From the IMG/VR virus record IMGVR_UViG_3300006923_000078, positions 1 to 33,087 of that record: a stretch of 33,087 nucleotides of DNA; one strand, written 5' to 3'. Position 1 is the stretch's first letter; each line of letters starts with the position of its first letter. Under the pieces are notes generated by a model. The model ran no database searches. It was not told the origin of the DNA and was given only the letters and a program-made list of their open reading frames with translations. Both the position numbers and the translations under genes were made by a program. Below, one piece after another: positions 5,486 to 10,852 of this stretch. This stretch comes from a virus.

Positions 5486-5550
5486 TGGCTTGTCTCTTCA
5501 GCAGGGCTGGAGCCACCAGCACCTGGACGCCCTTTCGGGCGTTTCGACAA
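5486..5550 (-). ncRNA. Hammerhead ribozyme HHR8 (type II)
   Basis: Minus strand: stem II arm UUGUC (5550-5546) immediately after the UAA stop of gene 5551-6027; GAAA; stem III ACGCCC/GGGCGU with GAAA loop; C17 at 5526; stem I hairpin (5525-5502: CAGG/CCUG, a bulged U, GCUGG/CCAGC, loop UGGCU); core CUGAAGA (5501-5495); stem II return arm GACAA (5494-5490). Loop UGGCU (5515-5511) can pair with AGCCA (5490-5486), as in HHR6, competing only for A5490. Cleavage between 5526 and 5525 leaves a 62-nt leader for gene 4999-5463. Confidence 0.92.
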
Positions 5551-6027
5551 TTAGTCCTTCGGGAGCCTCTCAGGGCCATCAGGGCAGACACACCAGTCGA
5601 AGTCAGCATCAGCATTCAGCATTGCTTCACGAATGCAGAGCCTGGTGTGAACCCCTCTGAGTCCGCCGATTCTCCATTGTTCCTGCCACTCGATAGGGCG
5701 GTGGCGGTCTTGGCGTAGGGCGTCTTTAAGAGTGGTGCTAAAGGGGGTTGGCACTGGTCTCCCGTCTCTCACATACTTGCTCCAAAATTTGTCAGCACTC
5801 AGGCGTTCCGCTTCGGCTACCAGAAAATCCACATTGCGACTCGTGAACCAGAGGTCAGCATTGCTTCGGAGTTGGTAGCTTCCCTTGCCATCGGAAGCCA
5901 AGTCAAATCCCAACGCCCTAACCTTGCGTCCAGCGAAGTAGTCGTGGGTGAGGTCCGAAAAGAGAAGGTAGGAAGGGAAGAGGATTAGGGTTCCCAAGTA
6001 GATGATGTCGAGGGCGAAATTTTCCAT
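5551..6027 (-). CDS. Membrane-anchored hypothetical protein, first gene of the leftward arm
   Basis: A 158-residue protein with an N-terminal hydrophobic segment (residues 5-25, LDIIYLGTLILFPSYLLFSDL), then a soluble, basic and tryptophan-rich domain ('RSNADLWFTSRNVDFLVAEAERLSADKFWSKYV', 'PIEWQEQWRIGGLRGVHTRL') and three cysteines near the C-terminus (C131 and the WCVC pair). No family recognised. The start at 6027 has AGGAG upstream and follows promoter-like P1. It is separated from the next gene by HHR8. Confidence 0.77.
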   Translation of the reverse strand: MENFALDIIYLGTLILFPSYLLFSDLTHDYFAGRKVRALGFDLASDGKGSYQLRSNADLWFTSRNVDFLVAEAERLSADKFWSKYVRDGRPVPTPFSTTLKDALRQDRHRPIEWQEQWRIGGLRGVHTRLCIREAMLNADADFDWCVCPDGPERLPKD

Positions 6028-6073
6028 TTTTAAATCTCCTGCTAAGGCGTTAATTAATTACTATCGCTGAGAC

Positions 6074-6102
6074 AGTATCGGGCATATGCCCTGAGATGTC
6101 AA
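6074..6102 (-). promoter_or_regulatory. Promoter-like site P1 with palindromic operator
   Basis: On the minus strand: TTGACA (6102-6097), a 17-nt spacer, GATACT (6079-6074). The spacer holds a perfect 12-bp palindrome GGGCATATGCCC (6080-6091) directly beside the -10. A repressor bound there would block polymerase. Consensus -35, optimal spacing and repetition at P2 and partly P3 support a sigma70-type early promoter for the leftward arm. The palindrome as an operator is inference. Confidence 0.7.
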
Positions 6103-6253
6103 GGGCATCTGTGAAATTGGTTTCTCGCGTGGTATGTTTTTATCGTGGCCCAGGTGGCCAGATTTGACTAGAGAATCTGGTGCGTATGACCGCCGAAGGT
6201 GCCTAGAACACTGAAGCACCGAAGCCACTCTTACAATCTTTCTAGGAGATTAA
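6103..6253 (+). promoter_or_regulatory. Divergent control region before the rightward arm
   Basis: No gene is seen. It contains an inverted repeat CCAGATT (6158-6164) / AATCTGG (6174-6180), a TGGCC-CAGG-TGGCCA block just before it, and TTGACT at 6164-6169 followed by TATGAC (15-nt spacer), a weak rightward promoter candidate. AGGAG at 6243-6247 serves the gene at 6254. A rightward promoter must lie somewhere here if the arms are transcribed divergently, but I cannot place it firmly. Confidence 0.35.
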
Positions 6254-6925
6254 ATGAAAATCAGCATCAAAAATTGGAGCAAGTTTCAACACTACCAGAA
6301 CCGCCGTCCGCCCTGGATCAAACTCCACCGCGAGTTGCTTGAAAACCGACAGTGGTTTTTATGCTCGCAAGGTGCTAGCAAGTTGCTAGTGGAGTTATGG
6401 CTGGTTGCTAGCGACAATGAGGACGGCACGATTGATCAAGAGCTTGGAGATTTAGCCTTCCGACTACGGCGGGAAAACTCCACCATGCAGTCACTGCTCC
6501 AAGAGCTTGCAGGTCAAGGGTTTATAGAGATAGACGAAGAGGGTGCTAGCGAGGTGCTAGCAGATAGCTTGCAGGATGCTATACCAGAGACAGAGAGAGA
6601 GACAGAGAAAGAGGCAAAGACAAAGAAGAGAAAAGTGCCTGCTTACACCAAGGAATTTGAAGAGGTGTGGAGTCTCCATAGAAGGGGACCAAAGGCTAAG
6701 GCCTTCGCAGAATATAAGAAGGCAATCTCTGGAGATGTCAGCCACCAGGAAATCGTCGAAGGTATCATAGCATACGTCGCGAGCTTAGATGAGAACTTCA
6801 AAGGGTCCCACCTATTCCGCTGGATAGCTGATGCGAGATGGGAAGAGGATACAGGCGTCAAGACAGTGAAACGAAATCCAGTCTTGACTAATTGGTCACC
6901 ACCAGCACTAGGAGACGTGCAATGA
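6254..6925 (+). CDS. Phage replication initiator (winged-helix, DnaD/O-like)
   Basis: A 223-residue protein. Residues 1-95 form the winged-helix domain typical of phage replication proteins: 'KNWSKFQHYQNRRPPWIKLHRELL', then 'LLVELWLVASDNEDGTI' and 'LLQELAGQGFIEIDEEG'. A charged low-complexity linker (about 110-130, ETERETEKEAKTKKRK) leads to a C-terminal helical module ('EFEEVWSLHRRGPKAKAFAEYKKAI...FKGSHLFRWIADARW') of the kind that loads helicase. Proteins of this layout bind the phage origin and recruit the replicative helicase. GCTAGC-centred repeats lie inside the gene. The stop overlaps the next start (ATGA). Confidence 0.8.
   Translation: MKISIKNWSKFQHYQNRRPPWIKLHRELLENRQWFLCSQGASKLLVELWLVASDNEDGTIDQELGDLAFRLRRENSTMQSLLQELAGQGFIEIDEEGASEVLADSLQDAIPETERETEKEAKTKKRKVPAYTKEFEEVWSLHRRGPKAKAFAEYKKAISGDVSHQEIVEGIIAYVASLDENFKGSHLFRWIADARWEEDTGVKTVKRNPVLTNWSPPALGDVQ
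6371..6562 (+). repeat. Iteron-like GGTGCTAGC repeats inside the initiator gene
   Basis: Five near-identical 9-10 bp units: GGTGCTAGCA (6371-6380), AGTTGCTAGT (6381-6390), GGTTGCTAGC (6403-6412), GGTGCTAGCG (6542-6551), GGTGCTAGCA (6553-6562). Two pairs are spaced 10-11 bp, one helical turn. A purine-only-like run rich in AGAGAC/AAAG follows (about 6585-6635). Repeats within an initiator gene recall the lambda O/ori arrangement, so this may be the replication origin; that is inference. Confidence 0.5.
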
Positions 6926-7275
6926 GAATCGAGATCAAAATTACAGGTAATGGGCTAGGACCAGTCGAGGACATGGTTTCCAGAATTTTGGAGTGTGCCA
7001 ACAGTGCTGGGCTAAGGGATGCTCGTGCAGACTATTCCTACGGCAGAGTTGAGTCCTGCCCGCCGATGTTTTACACAGGGGATTCAGAGGAGAATTTAGT
7101 GAGTGATAATGATGCTGTTGAGATGTCTGTAAACTTCGCGAGTATCGTGTCTGCTAGACTGGCTGATGATCATAATCTAGACGTCTCAGATTTTGAGGAT
7201 GTCGAGCCTAGCGGGAAACGTGGATTTACAGTCGATGACGTGCTGAGTTTGATTAGAAATACTGGTGCAGTCTAA
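6922..7275 (+). CDS. Hypothetical protein
   Basis: A 117-residue acidic protein, start chosen at the ATG overlapping the previous stop (ATGA); an upstream TTG in frame lacks a ribosome binding site and would overlap more. It has a beta-strand start (RIEIKITGNG), a helix (VEDMVSRILECANSAG), a variable middle and a C-terminal helix with 'GFTVDDVLSLIRN'. No family recognised. Translational coupling to the replication initiator suggests a replication or early role. Confidence 0.7.
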   Translation: MRIEIKITGNGLGPVEDMVSRILECANSAGLRDARADYSYGRVESCPPMFYTGDSEENLVSDNDAVEMSVNFASIVSARLADDHNLDVSDFEDVEPSGKRGFTVDDVLSLIRNTGAV

Positions 7276-7395
7276 GAGCTATTTTTAAAAGAGTGAGAGT
7301 GGAAACTTCGGTGCCTTCGGCAACTTCCGATAATGTATATTATACAAACCACGATTTGGCTTACCTACGCCATTCTACGAGCAACAGAGGTGATA
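7276..7395 (+). promoter_or_regulatory. Intergenic region before terminase genes, with palindrome
   Basis: A 120-nt gap at the switch from replication to packaging genes. It holds TGCC-TTC-GGCA (7312-7322) inside GGAA/TTCC arms and the 11-bp palindrome GTATA-T-TATAC (7335-7345), which also looks like a -10 element. GAGGTGAT at 7387-7394 is the ribosome binding site for the small terminase gene. A late promoter here is plausible, but no good -35 is seen. Confidence 0.35.
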
Positions 7396-7794
7396 ATGAG
7401 TCCAAGAGCTAAAAAGAAGGGCGTGATCCAGCAGGAAGTCGAGCTTATACGCCAGCCACACGGCGGGGCGTTACAACGCGGAAATCCAGGCAATTCTGGG
7501 GGTGGCACTCTAACCAAGAATATCCGCGAAGCCTTCAGGTTAGATCTCGAGACAGCAAGGGTGCGACTGCTCGAGATCATGGCAGACCCAGAGGCCGACA
7601 CTAGAGACCTAATTTCGATCTTCGATAAGCTTGCCAAATACAGTGTCGGGGAGAAGCGAGATGGGGTGATTGTGGACTCCGAATTGTTGAACGATTTCTT
7701 CGCCGTTATAGAACGCTATATCATCGACGAGTCCCAGCTAAAAGTGATACGCGATGAGTGGCTCAGTCTTCTCGCCAGAAAGCTTAAATCCTGA
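7396..7794 (+). CDS. Putative small terminase subunit
   Basis: A 132-residue protein; the start is the ATG with GAGGTGAT upstream (an upstream in-frame start without a binding site is rejected). The N-terminus is basic (SPRAKKKG) followed by a glycine-rich 'GGALQRGNPGNSGGGTLTKNIREAF' stretch, the pattern seen in many small terminase-like proteins, then helices (about 50-130). The small subunit recognises phage DNA and recruits the large subunit for packaging. The call rests on position, size, and its 41-nt overlap with the large terminase gene more than on a firm motif. Confidence 0.65.
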   Translation: MSPRAKKKGVIQQEVELIRQPHGGALQRGNPGNSGGGTLTKNIREAFRLDLETARVRLLEIMADPEADTRDLISIFDKLAKYSVGEKRDGVIVDSELLNDFFAVIERYIIDESQLKVIRDEWLSLLARKLKS

Positions 7795-9448
7795 CCGCCT
7801 AAGGACCCACGCCGTCCTAGATGAGTACAGGTCTTTTGGTCACACTGAAGAGGTCATAGCTCACGTCGAATATCAGCACGATCCAATCGGCTGGATGAGG
7901 GACAAACTTGGGGTCCCAGAGCATACCCTGACCTGGTCCCTCAATGATGGCTATGAAGACCATAAGTGGGATGGTGATATCAATCCGCTAGCACTTGTTT
8001 GCAGGGAGCTAGCAGACTGGAAGGACGTTGGAGTTGAGTCGGGAACAGGTACGGGGAAGACCTTCTTGGGAGCCTGTATCGTGCTGTGGTTTCTGGCGGT
8101 CTATGAGGACTCCATAGTCGTCACTGTAGCCCCGAAGCTCAACCAGCTAACCAAGCACCTCTGGAAGGAGATTGGAAGCCTCTGGCCACAGTTCCAAAGA
8201 AGCTTCCCACAGGCAGAGCTTCTAGCCTCTGGAGTGATCCGAATGAAGCCCGCCGTAGAGGACCGCGAGATATGGGGAGCGACAGCCTTCGGGACAGGCG
8301 TTGGAGCAGAGGAGCAGAGTGCAACGAAGGCCCAAGGATGGCACGCCGAACATATGCTCATATTGACCGAAGAAACCCCAGGGGTCCACCCCGCTATCAT
8401 GGTAGCTTTTGAGAACACTTGTAGCAGTCCCCACAACCTCAGATTAGCCTTCGGAAACCCCGACTACGAAGAGGACGAACTACACCAGTTTTGCCTATCT
8501 CCAAACGTGACCCATGTGAGGGTCTCAGCACTGGATCATCCCAACGTGGTAGCCGATGATTCGTCGGTAGTCCCAGGTGCCGTGAGTGTCTCTGCTATCG
8601 AGAGGCGGAAAGAGCTTTATGCCCACATCCCTTCAATGTATGAAAGTCGGGTCAGGGGCATCAGTCCCAAGCAGGCTACTGGAGTCACATTGGCCTTCGT
8701 CGATAGTGACCATATGGAGACCTTCGATGTGACCACGATGCAGGACCAGAACTGGCCTATGTTCGGAGGCATCGACTTCGGTGCTTGGAGGTTCTCCTTC
8801 ATACTGGCAACAGCAGATAGGGCCAAGAGGCTCCACGTCATAGACGAGCTATTCAGTCAGCAAGAAACCCTGACCGCTAGGGCCAAGTCCATAGACGCCC
8901 TACTGACCAAGTACGATGCTCCAAGTACAACCCCGATATGGGGTGACTCCGCTAACCCTCAAGACATCCTAGAGATCAACCAGGCGTTCCGAAATCTCAA
9001 GTCCAGGTACAGGGTCAGGGCCGTGTCCAAGACCTCTGGAGAGAGCAAGCCATACAGACGTGCTTGTGTCGAGAGGTTGCAGGACCTGTTGGGCAGAAGG
9101 GCGTTGCTGTTCAATCGAGGAATGGGCAGAGGAATGACGTGGTACAAAGGTGCCTCAGTAGCGAGTCAAGGAAAGCAGATGACAGGCTCCAGGCTAATGT
9201 GGGAAATCCGCCAATGGAGATACCCAGAAAAGCGAGATGGCAAGGCCCAGGTCCAAGACCCCGATGACGATACGGCAGATGGAGCAGATGCCATAGCGGG
9301 ACTTAGGTACTTAGTCATGTCGTGGTGGAAAGGTGCTAGATACGAAGCCCCAGAGGACCAGCCTACAAGAAACCGCGATACAGGACTCGAGGAAGCACTC
9401 GAGCGTATCGCCGAACAACAACAAAAAATTCATAGGTACCCATTTTGA
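7754..9448 (+). CDS. terL: Terminase large subunit
   Basis: A 564-residue packaging ATPase-nuclease of normal length. The ATPase domain shows Walker A S96-GTGTGKT-103 and Walker B MLILTEE at 201-207, with a coupling-type motif near 'NTCSSPHNLRLAFGNP' (221-235). The nuclease domain (RNase H fold) begins near 335: D341 in 'GGIDFGAWRF', a second acidic site near D398 ('PIWGDSANP'), and D509/D512 in 'DTADGADAIAGLRYL'. It docks on the portal, drives DNA into the capsid and cuts it. The start overlaps the small subunit gene. Confidence 0.95.
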   Translation: MSGSVFSPESLNPDRLRTHAVLDEYRSFGHTEEVIAHVEYQHDPIGWMRDKLGVPEHTLTWSLNDGYEDHKWDGDINPLALVCRELADWKDVGVESGTGTGKTFLGACIVLWFLAVYEDSIVVTVAPKLNQLTKHLWKEIGSLWPQFQRSFPQAELLASGVIRMKPAVEDREIWGATAFGTGVGAEEQSATKAQGWHAEHMLILTEETPGVHPAIMVAFENTCSSPHNLRLAFGNPDYEEDELHQFCLSPNVTHVRVSALDHPNVVADDSSVVPGAVSVSAIERRKELYAHIPSMYESRVRGISPKQATGVTLAFVDSDHMETFDVTTMQDQNWPMFGGIDFGAWRFSFILATADRAKRLHVIDELFSQQETLTARAKSIDALLTKYDAPSTTPIWGDSANPQDILEINQAFRNLKSRYRVRAVSKTSGESKPYRRACVERLQDLLGRRALLFNRGMGRGMTWYKGASVASQGKQMTGSRLMWEIRQWRYPEKRDGKAQVQDPDDDTADGADAIAGLRYLVMSWWKGARYEAPEDQPTRNRDTGLEEALERIAEQQQKIHRYPF

Positions 9449-9783
9449 ACAAATCAGAAAAGCAAAGCCGAGGCACGAAACGTAGGTTAGCTAGGGAAGT
9501 AGCTTACGAAAAAAAATTGACCACTATAAATGACGTAAAAGTCGTCTTGGACAGATACCACACGTTGATGGTAGACCCACGCATCCAGTTCCTAGAGGAG
9601 TATGTGTTCTATAAAAAAATGAAGCCCTGGGAAAAAATTTACTACCACTGGCTGAACCTCAAAGGCTGGTGCAAGGCACGCTACAGGGCTGTTGAGCGTG
9701 TTGTGTACTCCCGCAGGTGGGACAAAGAGAACAAAGATGTACTGGACCGTATGTCCAAAGGAGAGACTATTGAAAATGACTGA
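9445..9783 (+). CDS. Basic hypothetical protein
   Basis: A 112-residue basic, helical protein starting at a TTG that overlaps the terL stop (TTGA); AGG about 9 nt upstream is a modest binding site, so the start is uncertain (an ATG at Met42 is the alternative). It is rich in K/R/Y/W ('FLEEYVFYKKMKPWEKIYYHWLNLKGWCKARYRAV'). No family recognised. Position between terminase and a membrane coiled-coil gene fits a packaging or lysis module. Confidence 0.6.
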   Translation: MNKSEKQSRGTKRRLAREVAYEKKLTTINDVKVVLDRYHTLMVDPRIQFLEEYVFYKKMKPWEKIYYHWLNLKGWCKARYRAVERVVYSRRWDKENKDVLDRMSKGETIEND

Positions 9784-10063
9784 AGGCATCAGCAAGAATA
9801 GCAACCTGCCCACCATCACCATAGGCTTTGCCCTAGCTGTGTTGACAGCTACATGGGTTACATCGGCAAAATTCTCCGATATACAGGACAGCATCGGGGC
9901 GAATCAGGTGGAATTGCAGGACCTGGGCGACAGAAGCTCCAAGTACATCGGGGTGTCAGGCCTGCTCACCAGGCGTTTGGACGAGTTGGAGGCAAGGGTC
10001 ACCAAGCTAGAGCTTGATATGGCTGTATTGCAGTCCCAACTCGATGCGGTGTTATCCAGATGA
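9776..10063 (+). CDS. Membrane-anchored coiled-coil protein, spanin- or holin-like
   Basis: A 95-residue protein, ATG with AAAGGAG upstream, overlapping the previous gene by 8 nt. Residues 12-31 form one transmembrane segment (PTITIGFALAVLTATWVTSA) and residues 35-93 a long coiled coil (LDELEARVTKLELDMAVLQSQLDAVL). N-terminal anchor plus periplasmic coiled coil is the layout of i-spanins, which fuse inner and outer membranes at lysis; T7-like phages keep such a gene near terminase. No outer-membrane partner or endolysin is seen, so the role stays open. Confidence 0.6.
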   Translation: MTEGISKNSNLPTITIGFALAVLTATWVTSAKFSDIQDSIGANQVELQDLGDRSSKYIGVSGLLTRRLDELEARVTKLELDMAVLQSQLDAVLSR

Positions 10064-10284
10064 AGGCAAAAATACACGTTAATCAGCACAAGATCAGGAG
10101 AAATGCTAAAACGGGAGAACGAGAGCCTGTTATTACGGTTAAAACGTACAAGAGCAATGAGTACGCAACGTACTTGACGATTGACGGCCCATCAAAAGTC
10201 GTGTATTCGCCAGACAAGCCACTGTCATGCGGTGCCAAGGTGTGGATAGAGGCCGAGTACGAAGACGTGGAGATGGAACCATGA
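10060..10284 (+). CDS. Conserved small phage protein (IHVNQHKIRRNAKTGE type)
   Basis: A 74-residue beta-rich protein coupled by an ATGA overlap to the gene before and after. It has the motif K-I-H-V-N-Q-H-x-I-R-x-N-x-K-T-G-E-R-x-P-x-I-T-V-K, a central 'VVYSPDKPLSCGAKVWIEAE'. I recognise this as a small protein of unknown function found in many environmental tailed phages. No function is known to me. Its high conservation between phages and position beside terminase make it a useful marker of the lineage. Confidence 0.72.
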   Translation: MKAKIHVNQHKIRRNAKTGEREPVITVKTYKSNEYATYLTIDGPSKVVYSPDKPLSCGAKVWIEAEYEDVEMEP

Positions 10285-10592
10285 TGTGGCCGTGGGTGAG
10301 TAGGTTGGCTTATAACCTCCTAGTCGAGGAACGCGACCGACTGCGGGCAAAGAACGACAGTTGGGAGGATCATGTACGGAGAATAGACCGCAAGGAGAAG
10401 GGTATGACAGAATTGCCAGCACAAAAGAAGGATAAGCCAGAGCCGATACCGCCTGACCTGGCATATGTCATCGACAAATTTTCAAGCGAAACAACTAGAC
10501 AGTTGTTACGCAACCAAGCGAGGATCGCCCATCAACGTGAGAACAAAAAATGGAGCGAGATACAAGCAGAATTGGAGGCTAGCCTTGGCTAA
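10281..10592 (+). CDS. Hypothetical protein, helical
   Basis: A 103-residue charged helical protein; ATG overlaps the preceding stop. The N-terminus 'MMWPWVSRLAYNLLVEERDRLRAKND' is mildly amphipathic, then a lysine/proline linker (AQKKDKPEPIPPD), then a C-terminal helix pair 'ETTRQLLRNQARIAHQRENKKWSEIQAEL' that looks like part of a DNA-binding or HTH-like segment. Not recognised. Translationally coupled to the HTH gene that follows, so the two may work together. Confidence 0.65.
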   Translation: MMWPWVSRLAYNLLVEERDRLRAKNDSWEDHVRRIDRKEKGMTELPAQKKDKPEPIPPDLAYVIDKFSSETTRQLLRNQARIAHQRENKKWSEIQAELEASLG

Positions 10593-10818
10593 AATTCATC
10601 TATCTCCGAGAGAGTGGCAGGTGGTGGTATTGATAGGTGAAGATGGCATGACATATGCCGAGGCAGGGAGCCATGTTGATATCTCAGAGCGAACCGTAGA
10701 AAGCTATGTCAACCGCATTCTCCAGCGATACCCGTCTAGCAAGAGACCTAGAGACGCAATTACCGAGATGTACTACGAGGTTGTAAGGGATTTCCCCAGC
10801 AGGGATAACACTGACTAA
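10585..10818 (+). CDS. Stand-alone LuxR/GerE-type HTH protein
   Basis: A 77-residue protein starting at TTG 10585, preceded by GGAGG 6 nt upstream and overlapping the previous gene by 8 nt. Residues 5-55 match the LuxR/GerE DNA-binding domain: LSPREWQVVVLI, then 'GMTYAEAGSHVDISERTVESYVNRIL', the classic recognition helix with T-V-E-S-Y-V. There is no receiver or ligand domain. It probably binds DNA as a dimer and may regulate late genes or act in packaging (its neighbours are terminase and portal). HTH call is firm; the role is not. Confidence 0.8.
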   Translation: MAKIHLSPREWQVVVLIGEDGMTYAEAGSHVDISERTVESYVNRILQRYPSSKRPRDAITEMYYEVVRDFPSRDNTD

Positions 10819-10852
10819 CGGAAATATACATGAATAACGTATCTTAATAACT

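Noticed and set aside
1079-5550. The repeated intergenic hairpins as ordinary rho-independent terminators or tRNA-like cloverleaves
   Set aside because: No U-tract follows the hairpins, and the fixed single-stranded CUGANGA and GAAA segments, the A-U closed stem III and the paired stem I fit the hammerhead, not a terminator. No anticodon, T-loop or CCA pattern fits a tRNA.
5464-5550. N-terminal extension of gene 4999-5463 (start at 5550)
   Set aside because: It would translate across the whole of HHR8, and the ATG at 5463 has a strong AAAAGGAG and begins a clear transmembrane segment.
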